DNA of 62,444 nucleotides from Porphyrobacter sp. SLTP (GTDB lineage Bacteria > Pseudomonadota > Alphaproteobacteria > Sphingomonadales > Sphingomonadaceae), in contig NZ_JAAALE010000018.1 in assembly GCF_009905735.1 (NCBI RefSeq), forward strand, positions 1 through 62,444, given 5' to 3'. Below the pieces are notes generated by a model. It saw only the letters and a list, made by a program, of their open reading frames with translations, did no database searches and was not told the DNA's origin. Position numbers and translations under genes: made by a program. This document shows, one piece after another, positions 18,401 through 25,729 of this stretch; positions within the stretch are counted from its first letter, which is position 1, and each line of letters opens with the position of its first letter.

Positions 18401-19682
18401 CGCGTTTGACGGCGCGGCCGAGACCCTGTGGCGGCTCGCCGCGATCGAGGCGTTCGATCTCTCCGGCCCGCTGCGCATCGCCGCACGGGCGACCGGCACG
18501 CTCGCCGATCCGCGTATCACCGGCACCCTCGCAAGCGATGACCTGACCGTCGAAAGCGCGCTCACCGGCACGCGGGTCACCAATGTCAGCGCGCGCGGCC
18601 GCTTTGCCGGATCGCGGCTGGAATTGGTGCGCTTTGCCGGAGCGACGGCGGGCGGCGGCACGATCAGCGGGAGCGGCACGGTCGATCTGGCGGGCATCAG
18701 CGCCGCGCGCGGGCCGAAGCTCGATCTGCGCGCGTCGGTGAAGGATGCGCGCCTGCTCAATGCCAATGGGCTTGAGGCGACGATCACCGGCCCCTTGCGG
18801 ATTGTCTCCAACGGGTTGGGCGGGACGATTGCCGGGCGCGTCAACATCAACCGCGCGCGCTGGGCATTGGGCATCGCGGCCGAGGATGTCGCTCTGCCGC
18901 GCATCGCCACGCGCGAGATCAATGACGATGACGGCCGCGCCCGCACCCAGGTCTCGGGCCGCGATGCGGCGTGGCGCTACCTCGTCAACGCCAGCGCGCC
19001 CAACCGGGTCGCGGTCGAAGGGCTGGGGCTGGAAAGCGAATGGGGCATCGACATCGCGCTCCGCGGCACGGTCGATGATCCGCGCATCGGCGGCACCGCC
19101 AAGCTGGTGCGTGGCGATTACACCTTTGCCGGTACGCGGTTCGAACTCACCCGTGGCCGTATCCTGTTCGACGTGGGTGAGCCGATCAACCCGCGGCTCG
19201 ACGTGCTGGCCGAGACCGCGAAGAACGGCACCAATGTCGATATCGCGATCACCGGCAACGCCCAGTCGCCCAGCATCGCCTTCTCCAGCGATCCCGCGCT
19301 GCCCGAAGAGGAAATCCTGTCGCGGCTGCTGTTTGGCGGCTCGGTAACGTCACTGTCAGCGACCGACGCAGTGCAGCTGGCGGCCGCACTGGCGGCCCTG
19401 CAAGGCGGGGGCGGGGGGCTTGATCCGATTGGCAGCCTGCGCCGTTCGATCGGGCTCGATCAGCTGCGGATCATCAGCGCCGACCCGCTGATCGGGCGGG
19501 GCACCGGTATTGCCATCGGCAAAAATATCACCCGCGACATCTACGTCGAACTGGTGACGGACGGACGCGGCTACAGTGCCACCCAGATCGAATATCGCAT
19601 CACCAGCTGGCTCGCGTTGCTGGGCACGGTGTCAACCATTGGGCGCGATTCGGTGCTGGTGCAGGTCTCGCGCGATTACTGA
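15450..19682 (+). CDS. tamB: Translocation and assembly module protein TamB
   Basis: This 1410-residue AsmA-like protein is anchored in the inner membrane by one helix (residues ~27-47, GWALAIILAPFLLTALFFATPIGKRF). It spans the periplasm with a long beta-taco/helix repeat made of many short beta stretches. The C-terminal DUF490 domain (about 1100-1410) includes LPEEEILSRLLFGGSVTSLS and LDPIGSLRRSIGLDQLRI, and ends VLVQVSRDY. It is the partner of TamA, joined to it by a TGATG overlap. Its last 7 bases overlap the convergent lysozyme gene. Confidence 0.95.
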   Translation: MAEDTATPPDVAPPARRPRARRWGKRLGWALAIILAPFLLTALFFATPIGKRFIADQIAAVAPASGLRFTVGRIEGDLYGQAVLRTVVVSDPKGAFLTIPVVRLDWRPLNWLWTGLDIREVTAQRGRLTRLPELLPGDPDAPLLPDFDIRVDKLVVEDLVIAKGVATPQDERANLTAQIDIRQGRALIDAKARLGAQDRITLLLDAEPDGDRFELAGDARAPAGGVLAGLAGLETGYVGRIVGDGTWKRWRGAAAVRRSGAESEPPLAAFRISNDAGTYGVLGQLRAGLGDETFTGRALGETLSLAARFQLENSVVEGRAAAVSSALDLRAAGVVNLADNVVDGARVRLALRDADLLGETVRIEGGRFAANLVGAFDDLAIKHEIAVAKLTASGVIATGLAQDGAARFDGTVLSVPLALTAERVTTGNAFADPRLVKGRANGMLTYDTAAQKLAIDRTQIVFPGLEATLALRGDIGAGAYAIAGPVTASRLAIEGAGDVTANAKILAKFGPSIPWSLRANLAGVLSRIGNATIVNLAGEQVRFKGELGMGAGQPIVLRNTVITSPRLNAKLDSRVVTGGGVTRTVLAGSGRQAQYGPFTFDAEIAADGPRAVLVLADPLPAAGLKDVRIALAPSKEGFGLDVAGGSLLGPFEGALQLILPANAPTRVMIDRLEVYRTTVTGEVVLADAGPSGDLRLAGGGVNGTVAFRPQPGDAIGFAVDLAARNARFGGETPISITRADIAATGRYDDGNTSVDADISAAGLEYGGLSLANLTAKAAITNGRGKVTGTVAGRRADRFALNFDANVAPNQIAAAARGQYGNAQITMPRRAVLTALDGGGWSLAPSQVGFGGGFAIAQGTFGTGTTELQVKLARMPLRLLDLVGADLGLGGRLTGVVDYRQQGRAPPTATARGRIDRFSRAGLVLSSKPINVLGVVDLSAERMTAAARLFEGDARRGDVALRIDGLAQDGALTDRLMRGRLGARLAFDGAAETLWRLAAIEAFDLSGPLRIAARATGTLADPRITGTLASDDLTVESALTGTRVTNVSARGRFAGSRLELVRFAGATAGGGTISGSGTVDLAGISAARGPKLDLRASVKDARLLNANGLEATITGPLRIVSNGLGGTIAGRVNINRARWALGIAAEDVALPRIATREINDDDGRARTQVSGRDAAWRYLVNASAPNRVAVEGLGLESEWGIDIALRGTVDDPRIGGTAKLVRGDYTFAGTRFELTRGRILFDVGEPINPRLDVLAETAKNGTNVDIAITGNAQSPSIAFSSDPALPEEEILSRLLFGGSVTSLSATDAVQLAAALAALQGGGGGLDPIGSLRRSIGLDQLRIISADPLIGRGTGIAIGKNITRDIYVELVTDGRGYSATQIEYRITSWLALLGTVSTIGRDSVLVQVSRDY

Positions 19683-20227
19683 GAGTAGAGTTCGGCCTCT
19701 GCGGCGCGGCGCCTGACGAGGCCCTTGAGCACTCTGCCTCCCGCCCGATTCCAGCGGGCGAATTCGCGCGCGGCCCCCTGATGATCGCCGGCAATGTGGC
19801 GCTGGGTCAGCGTGGCGCGGGCAATTGCGCCGGTGTTGTAGTGGAAGCTGACCAGCGCATCGAACTGCGCCTGCGTGGTGGGGGCGGTGCCAATCGCAGC
19901 GGCAACCTCGGCGGCGAAACGTGTGAGATCCTGCTCCAGCCGCGCGTCACACTGGGCCTGCGTCCAGCACGTGCCGGGGCCGATCATACCGCCGCCAAAG
20001 CAGTCCCGCCCCGTCGCGCCCCAGCCGATGGTCCACGGCGCGCCGCCAGTGCCGGGATCGGGATAGGCTTCGACCAATCCGTCAGATCGCAGCCGCCCGC
20101 AGCCTTCGAACCGCTTGAAGAGAGCGATCCCCGCCTGACTGACGCGGCGTTGGGACTCTGCTGCGGCCGGCAGCGCCGCGAGCTTGCGCATCAATGCCAG
20201 CAGCGGGGTTGACGGTTGATAGGGCAT
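19676..20227 (-). CDS. GH24 lysozyme (phage endolysin-like)
   Basis: This is a 183-residue muramidase of glycoside hydrolase family 24, cleaving MurNAc-GlcNAc bonds. The catalytic E-D-T triad fits E41 (FKRFEGCG), D57 (AYPDPGTGG) and T66 (APWTIGWGATG). FDALVSFHYNTGAIARATL is the conserved C-lobe helix. A Cys-containing insert (RDCFGGGMIGPGTCWT) is seen in many alphaproteobacterial members. I see no signal peptide or SAR helix, as in holin-dependent endolysins, yet no phage genes surround it. A GGAGG site precedes the ATG. It is divergent from the XRE gene and shares its operator region. It may be a domesticated endolysin. Confidence 0.9.
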   Translation of the reverse strand: MPYQPSTPLLALMRKLAALPAAAESQRRVSQAGIALFKRFEGCGRLRSDGLVEAYPDPGTGGAPWTIGWGATGRDCFGGGMIGPGTCWTQAQCDARLEQDLTRFAAEVAAAIGTAPTTQAQFDALVSFHYNTGAIARATLTQRHIAGDHQGAAREFARWNRAGGRVLKGLVRRRAAEAELYSQ

Positions 20228-20307
20228 GGTGGGGGCCTCCGGTTGCAGGTGAGGCGGGGCAATTAGGCACGCTTGCGGCGGGTAGGAAAATGGATTCTCG
20301 CGCAGGG

Positions 20308-20359
20308 TGACAAGAGCTCTTGACTGACAAGAGTTCTTGTCTGTAAAGAGCTCTTGTCA
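20308..20359. promoter_or_regulatory. Triple palindromic operator between lysozyme and XRE genes
   Basis: Three tandem palindromes occur at a strict 17-bp pitch: CAAGAGCTCTTG (20311-20322), CAAGAGTTCTTG (20328-20339) and AAAGAGCTCTTG (20345-20356). The whole 52-bp block from TGACAAGAG to CTCTTGTCA is itself nearly palindromic about 20333/20334. It overlaps a plausible promoter for the XRE gene: TTGACT at 20320-20325, 16 bases, TGTAAA at 20342-20347. This is the layout of an autorepressor operator. The likely binder is the adjacent small HTH protein, by inference. Confidence 0.7.
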
Positions 20360-20431
20360 GGGCAGGGGCGAGTCGCATCGCACCGCACGCAAACGCCAAA
20401 GCCCTTCAACCACTCGCCGGTCAGGACCCAC

Positions 20432-20638
20432 GTGGAAAATCGTCTGAAGCATTACCGCGAAGCGCAAGGCTGGAGCCAGGGCGAGCTGGCCCGCCGCCTC
20501 GGCGTGTCGCGGCAGACGATCAACGCGGTCGAGACCGACAAATACGATCCCTCTCTGCCGCTGGCGCTGCGCATGGCGCGCCTGTTCGACGTCGCGGTGC
20601 CGGAGCTGTTCATCGATCACTGGGAGCCTGAAGCGTGA
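20432..20638 (+). CDS. Small XRE-family HTH transcriptional regulator
   Basis: This 68-residue protein is almost entirely a Cro/C1-type helix-turn-helix: NRLKHYREAQGWSQGELARRLGVSRQTINAVETDKYDPSLPLALRMARLF. That is the short YgzD/PbsX-like class usually paired with a membrane protein. The start is the GTG at 20432 with an AGGA site seven bases upstream. The open frame runs further upstream into the operator, but that part is not conserved-looking. The next gene overlaps in TGATG. It probably represses its own operon, and perhaps the lysozyme, through the triple palindrome. Confidence 0.88.
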   Translation: MENRLKHYREAQGWSQGELARRLGVSRQTINAVETDKYDPSLPLALRMARLFDVAVPELFIDHWEPEA

Positions 20639-21291
20639 TGACCGATAACCAAACGTCCTCCACCCCCCGCTGGGTGCGCAAGCTGCTGATCCCGGCCCTG
20701 ATCGGCGCCGTCGCAGGCTTTGCGGCGAGCGCGGGGATGATGGAATTCATCGACAGTTCGGCGGTTGGCGGGTTGGACATGTCGGCCACGGTCGCGGCGC
20801 TGGTGGGCATGGTTTATGTCGTGATCGGGTTCGGCGTCGCCTTCGGCAGCGCCAGTCCGCAGGTCGGCGCGAAGTTCCTCAATGTCGAGGATGCCGATGA
20901 GCTGCGCGAACAGAAAAAGGTGCTCGGCCTGTCCGGGGTGGCCATGCTGATGTGGGGCGCGGCGCTGGTCGCTTTGGCGCTGGCCGCACCAGATGGCCCG
21001 GTGCCGCAAGGGGTTGCGCTGGCGGTCGGTCTGACCGGGCTGGTGATCGGGACGGTGCTGTCGATTCAGGTCTACCGCGCGTCGGACGAGCTGATGCTGG
21101 CGGTCAATCTGGAAGGCGGGGCGCTGAGTTACGGGCTGGTCTTCGTGGTGGTGGGCGGCTGGGCGATGCTGGCGCACCTCGGCTATACCGCTGCGCCTGC
21201 GCCGCTCGATCTGCTCAGCCTGTTCTATGTGCTGGTGTTGGTGGCGAGCTTTGTTGCGGTCGGCCGACGCGGGATGCTGACCATCCGCTGA
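20638..21291 (+). CDS. Multi-pass membrane protein paired with XRE regulator
   Basis: This 217-residue integral membrane protein has about six hydrophobic helices: LLIPALIGAVAGFAASAGMM, VAALVGMVYVVIGFGVAFG, VAMLMWGAALVALALAA, GVALAVGLTGLVIGTVL, LVFVVVGGWAMLAHLGY and LFYVLVLVASFVAV. The ATG at 20638 overlaps the XRE stop; a GTG one codon earlier is possible. Small XRE regulators followed by such proteins are widespread, but their job is unknown. No catalytic motif is visible. Confidence 0.8.
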   Translation: MTDNQTSSTPRWVRKLLIPALIGAVAGFAASAGMMEFIDSSAVGGLDMSATVAALVGMVYVVIGFGVAFGSASPQVGAKFLNVEDADELREQKKVLGLSGVAMLMWGAALVALALAAPDGPVPQGVALAVGLTGLVIGTVLSIQVYRASDELMLAVNLEGGALSYGLVFVVVGGWAMLAHLGYTAAPAPLDLLSLFYVLVLVASFVAVGRRGMLTIR

Positions 21292-21322
21292 CCTCGCGCC
21301 GCTTTTGCACCTGTCCGACAGA

Positions 21323-24300
21323 TCAGAAGCGGTAGGTCGCCGTGCCGCGGAACAGCTGCGCATCTGCGTTGTCGCGGCCGATGGTGGTGTCTGCCCCAAC
21401 TGTCAATTGGAGCGGGCCACGGCCCACGGTCGCGCTGATCCCGACCTCGCCCCAGGTGTGGTCAGCCGTGTCGTGCACGAAATCGGCATTCGGCCCGATG
21501 CCCGAGGCGAAGTTGGCGGCCAGCAGTTGCGGGCCATCCTCGAATTCCCACACCAGCTGGGCGTTGGCGTTGACCGCGACACCCTTGCCGCGCTTTTCGT
21601 AATCGAAGCCGAAGCGGGCCTGCTTGCTCTCGAACCTTTCGCGCGCCACTGCGAGGCCGACACTGCCGCCGGTTTCCCGCACGGTGCCAAGGCTGACGCG
21701 GGCAATCCGCCCCTCAATGCGTGGCGAGACAGTGCCGATACTGCTTTTCAGATCGTAGGAGATGCCGAGCGCGCCCGAGACCAGCAGGTCGTCCGAGGAG
21801 GACTCGAGCATCTGCGTTGCGCCGAGGAATGGCACGGAGCGCCGGGTGTCGAAGCCCATGCTGCCCATGCTGAACTGGCCATCGATCACCGGCCCGCCCT
21901 CAACGGCATGACGCAGGTTGAGCGAGGCCGCGTAGGTTTCGCCGTCCACGCGCTGACCGAGCGGAACGTCGGCTTCGAGCGCGGTGTAGGTGCCTGACAG
22001 CCCGACCATCGTGTTGTCGCCCGGGTAGAACTCGATCCCGCCCGCGATAAAGTAGCCGGAGAGATCGGTCTGCTGCGTGAAGCCGGGCAGGCTATCTGCA
22101 TTGGCGGAGACATAACCGCCTGACAGAAACAGGCCGACGTTCTCCGGCAGGCTCGTCTCGGTCTCTTCGGTGGTGTCGCCGCCGTCCTGCATCGCCATCA
22201 GCGCGCCACCGAGCGGTTGGCCCACCGCGGCAAGGTTCATCTGTGCCAGATCGAGCGGACGCCCGGTGACAGCCACCTTGCCGCCCGCCCGCGACTTGTC
22301 CGCTTCCCGTTGACGCGCGGCGTTGACGTTCTGGAGCAGGTTGAGCGACTGGGCCGCGAGCGAGCGCACCGCCTGCTCGTTCACCGGCGCGAGGCCCGTA
22401 AAGGTGCTGCGGATCGTACCGACCGAGGCGAAGTCGAGGCCATACAGGCTCGCCAAGGATGCGTTCGTGCGGTTCTGATCGAACAGCTGCGCATAGCCCG
22501 CCTGCACCGGATCTTTGCCGTCGATCACCGTGGTGTAGCTCGCCGTGCTGAACTCCATCAGCACCGCATTGGGCTGATAGATGAAGCGCTGGCTGATGAT
22601 CGCTGACAGCGAACGGGGCGTGAAGGTGCCGGTCACGCCGCCGGTGCCGGTGACGATGGTGTAACGCTCGCCATGGCCGTTGACCTGTCCGTTCACAGCC
22701 GAGTCGATGTTCACGATCCCGCCCACATTGGCGATGCCGGTGACAGCGAGCCGATCTGACGCCGCGCCGGGGCCAAGATCGACATTGAACTGCGCGCCCG
22801 ACGACATCACCAGATTGCCGTCAATCGTCAGCGTGCCGATCGTGCCCATCGAGCCGGGCGAGAGCACGCCCGTCACGCTGGTCAGGAACGGTGCGGTGAT
22901 CGTGCCGGTGCCTTCGAGCATCCCGGCAAACAGCGTGTAATCGCCGACCGAGGCGATGCCGCCATTCACATTCACCCGGCCGCCGAACTGGTTGATGTCG
23001 ATCAGCGCGGTGAGATCGCCCGCCGCATTGACTGTCAGCCCGGCATTGCCGCGCACGGTCAGCCGGTCGATGGTGACGTCGCTGCTGAGCGAGGTGGTGC
23101 CATCCTGGCTGAGCGTGACATCGTAGTAGCGCGGATCGATGCGCACGGCCGAGGTGGTGACGGCGTCGACATTGTTCGGCGGGAAGCCGCTCGCCCCCGG
23201 CAGGCCATTGGCCAGCGTGGGGGCGGGCAGGGTGCCTGTGGCAGCGAAGGGTTCGCCGGTCGCGAGATCGGTGCAGAGGTCGTCGGGATCGCCAGACACA
23301 CGGCAGACCGCGCCAAAATCGCCGCCGGTTCCGTCAGGGCCGAGTTCCGGTGTGGTGGGGAGGCCATTCACCACCTGACCCTGCGCGTTGATCACGCGGT
23401 ACATCGGGTCGAGCTGCGTGACCCAGTGGTCGTCGTCCTCCCAGTTCCCGTTGCCCGCCTTGGCGGCCACATAGCGGTAGGGGTTATTCGCGATGATATA
23501 CTGCCAGTGGAGCGACAGCGGCTGGTAGAAGCTGGGAGTGCCGAGCGAGCTGAACGGCTGGCTGGCGCCGAAGAAGCGCGAACCTCCCGACAGGACGCCG
23601 ATCACCAGATCTTCGTTGGACAGCGCATTGTTGGCGGCATCGAGGATCAGTGGGCCGCCCGAATCTCCGCCCGCCGTAATGCCTTCGTTGGGAAGGGCAT
23701 CGTCCCGATAGACGTTGAAGTCGCGGGGGAAGTCACGATCCTGCGAATCGAAGTCGATCTGGTAGAGGTTCTGCGGGAAGGTCGGTGTACTGGGGCCGAA
23801 GACGATGTCGTCACGATCATCGAGTGAGAAGAAGCCGCCCAGCATGTTCTCGGCCGCGCGGCGACGCCAGTCGATTCCGAGCACGGCGCCCTGCACCGCG
23901 TTGCCGGTGGCGCCGTAGCCGACGATGTTCACGCGATAGCCGGTGCCACGTGCCGGATCGCTGGTCGCGGGCGCGGGCAGGGTGCTGAACAGCAGCGCCC
24001 AGGTCGGGATGCCAACCGCCGGCGTGTCGAGGCTGGCCAGCGCGACGTCGGCTTCGATGAAGCCGAGACCGAAGGCGTCCTGCGTCGAACGCGCATTCCA
24101 GACAATCCGGTTGACGTTGAACACCGCCAGATCGGGATTGCTGGCGAAGTTATTGGCAAACCAGTTCTGAAAGCCAGGCAGCGCGTTGACGTTGAACGAC
24201 CATGCGGCCGAGACACCGTCGACGTTATACTGCTCCTCAGGGATGTCATTGACGCAGTGCGCCGCGAACAGCACCGTGCGCGGATTGATCAGCGAGCCGG

Positions 24301-24490
24301 TGCACACGAAACCGTCAGCACGGAAAAACATGCCGACCCCGCGGTATTCGTCCGCGTTGTCAACGATATCGGCCGGAGTCTTGTCTTCGTTCGGCACAAC
24401 TGCCAGCGCGGGGGCGGCTATGATCGAAAAGGCCGCATAGGCCGTGCCTGCCAGCAGCAGTCTGCGGTTAAGGGGCATCGGAAAGCTCAA
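21323..24490 (-). CDS. Autotransporter with trypsin-like serine protease domain
   Basis: This 1055-residue type V secreted protein has a signal peptide (RRLLLAGTAYAAFSIIAAPALA). A trypsin-like protease domain spans residues ~40-360, with H78 (LFAAHC), D148 (EADVALASL) and S277 (GGDSGGPL). A beta-helical passenger with autotransporter-type repeats lies at about 420-650 (LTVNAAGDLTALIDINQFGG, GVLSPGSMGTIGTLTIDGN). The C-terminal barrel (~790-1055) ends in aromatic Phe (RGTATYRF). The triad is intact, so it is probably active on the cell surface or after release; the substrate is unknown. A second ATG four codons in (MPLNRR) is an alternative start. Confidence 0.9.
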   Translation of the reverse strand: MSFPMPLNRRLLLAGTAYAAFSIIAAPALAVVPNEDKTPADIVDNADEYRGVGMFFRADGFVCTGSLINPRTVLFAAHCVNDIPEEQYNVDGVSAAWSFNVNALPGFQNWFANNFASNPDLAVFNVNRIVWNARSTQDAFGLGFIEADVALASLDTPAVGIPTWALLFSTLPAPATSDPARGTGYRVNIVGYGATGNAVQGAVLGIDWRRRAAENMLGGFFSLDDRDDIVFGPSTPTFPQNLYQIDFDSQDRDFPRDFNVYRDDALPNEGITAGGDSGGPLILDAANNALSNEDLVIGVLSGGSRFFGASQPFSSLGTPSFYQPLSLHWQYIIANNPYRYVAAKAGNGNWEDDDHWVTQLDPMYRVINAQGQVVNGLPTTPELGPDGTGGDFGAVCRVSGDPDDLCTDLATGEPFAATGTLPAPTLANGLPGASGFPPNNVDAVTTSAVRIDPRYYDVTLSQDGTTSLSSDVTIDRLTVRGNAGLTVNAAGDLTALIDINQFGGRVNVNGGIASVGDYTLFAGMLEGTGTITAPFLTSVTGVLSPGSMGTIGTLTIDGNLVMSSGAQFNVDLGPGAASDRLAVTGIANVGGIVNIDSAVNGQVNGHGERYTIVTGTGGVTGTFTPRSLSAIISQRFIYQPNAVLMEFSTASYTTVIDGKDPVQAGYAQLFDQNRTNASLASLYGLDFASVGTIRSTFTGLAPVNEQAVRSLAAQSLNLLQNVNAARQREADKSRAGGKVAVTGRPLDLAQMNLAAVGQPLGGALMAMQDGGDTTEETETSLPENVGLFLSGGYVSANADSLPGFTQQTDLSGYFIAGGIEFYPGDNTMVGLSGTYTALEADVPLGQRVDGETYAASLNLRHAVEGGPVIDGQFSMGSMGFDTRRSVPFLGATQMLESSSDDLLVSGALGISYDLKSSIGTVSPRIEGRIARVSLGTVRETGGSVGLAVARERFESKQARFGFDYEKRGKGVAVNANAQLVWEFEDGPQLLAANFASGIGPNADFVHDTADHTWGEVGISATVGRGPLQLTVGADTTIGRDNADAQLFRGTATYRF

Positions 24491-24613
24491 GCGGCTGTTT
24501 CCTTAAGGCGGCAGGCAGAGCCGCCGAATGTCCCTTCATGAGACATATAAGGCATTATTTCAATTGGATTTTCGGCCAAGCGCAGTGCGTTCGCGATGCG
24601 GCGCAAGAAGGCC
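24491..24613 (-). promoter_or_regulatory. Leader and probable promoter of the autotransporter gene
   Basis: This 123-base spacer is AT-rich in its upstream half (minus strand CAATTGAAATAATGCCTTAT), the likely promoter region, although no clean -35/-10 pair stands out. Closer to the start lies a perfect 6-bp hairpin GGCGGC / GCCGCC (24507-24525) in the untranslated leader. It could end antiporter transcription or modulate initiation. Confidence 0.35.
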
Positions 24614-25573
24614 TCAACGCGTCGCAAGAAACAGCGTGTAGGCGGCATAGAGCACCACCAGCACGCCGCCCTCGACCCGCGTCAGTCGCCAGCCACTGCG
24701 CAGTTGCGCGAGCAGCAGCAGCGTCACCCCGAGCATCACCCAGATATCGAAACTGGCGATCTCGGCTGGCACAGCGATCGGCTTGATGACGGCGGTAATG
24801 CCGAGGATACCGAGGATATTGTAGATGTTTGAGCCGACAATATTGCCGAGCGCGACGTCCTCGTGCTTGCGCAGGACGGCGATCACGCAGGCAATCAACT
24901 CGGGCAAGCTGGTACCAACCGCGACCACGGTGAGGCCGATGACGCTCTCGGAAACGCCGGCAGCGCTCGCCAGCACAGTCGCGCCGTCGACCAGCAGGCC
25001 TGCGCCAATGATCGCCGCAGCAAGCCCCGCCACGATCATGCCGCCAAGGACCACCGGGCCGGTGTCGGGGGGGACGGGGCGGTCCTCGGCCTCGGCCTCG
25101 TGGCGCGCGCCTTCAGGGCAGGGGGCGGCGCTTTCGGACTTGTAAGCGTACCAGACATAGCCGACGAGGCAGGCGATCAAGGCCAGGCCAACCACAGGCC
25201 CGATAACACCAAGCATCACTGCGCCAGTGCACAGCAGCGCCGACCCGCCCAGCGCAATCGCATCGCGTTGGAATGCCGCCGGATTGACATTCAGCGGCAG
25301 AATCACGGCCGAAAGGCCGAGGATGAACAGGATGTTCGCGATGTTCGATCCCACGACATTGCCGATTGCGATGCCCGGCGATCCGGCCAGTGCCGCCTGC
25401 ACGCTGGTCGCCAGTTCGGGTGTCGAGGTGCCGAAACCGACGATCGTCAACCCCGCCAGCAACGGCGAAATGCCCAGCCGCGCCGCCATGCCGACTGCAC
25501 CGCGCACCAGCAATTCGCCGCCCAGCGCGAGCAGGACGAGGCCACCGGCCACCAGCAGGAGCGATTCGGTCAT
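24614..25573 (-). CDS. Calcium/sodium antiporter, CaCA family (YrbG-like)
   Basis: This 319-residue inner-membrane exchanger has about ten membrane helices. Both inverted alpha-repeats are clear: GFGTSTPELATSVQAALAG with IGNVVGSNIANILFILG in the first half, and AVGTSLPELIACVIAVLRK with LGNIVGSNIYNILGILG in the second. These carry the Glu residues that bind the cation. A charged cytoplasmic loop (about 150-170) joins the halves. It lies between glnA, which has its own terminator, and the autotransporter, all on the minus strand. Ion specificity, calcium or another cation, cannot be fixed from sequence. Confidence 0.92.
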   Translation of the reverse strand: MTESLLLVAGGLVLLALGGELLVRGAVGMAARLGISPLLAGLTIVGFGTSTPELATSVQAALAGSPGIAIGNVVGSNIANILFILGLSAVILPLNVNPAAFQRDAIALGGSALLCTGAVMLGVIGPVVGLALIACLVGYVWYAYKSESAAPCPEGARHEAEAEDRPVPPDTGPVVLGGMIVAGLAAAIIGAGLLVDGATVLASAAGVSESVIGLTVVAVGTSLPELIACVIAVLRKHEDVALGNIVGSNIYNILGILGITAVIKPIAVPAEIASFDIWVMLGVTLLLLAQLRSGWRLTRVEGGVLVVLYAAYTLFLATR

Positions 25574-25642
25574 GGGCGTCCCTTGAAAAATGCGTTCAGG
25601 GTGTTCCTAACGCCAGCATGAGCGCTGCGAAAGCCCGACCCC

Positions 25643-25676
25643 AACAAGAAAGCCGCCCGGTTTCCCGGACGGCTTT
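25643..25676 (-). terminator. Rho-independent terminator of glnA
   Basis: AAAGCCG / CGGCTTT arms (25649-25655 and 25670-25676) continue into CCGG pairs with one mismatch and a short TTTC-side loop. On the minus strand the hairpin is followed by TTCTTGTT. It lies 54 bases after the glnA stop. It is the clearest intrinsic terminator in the window. Confidence 0.8.
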
Positions 25677-25729
25677 GCCTGTCAGATCCATCTGCCGCCG
25701 CACATAAGGCGCAGCAGCGACGGGCCGGA

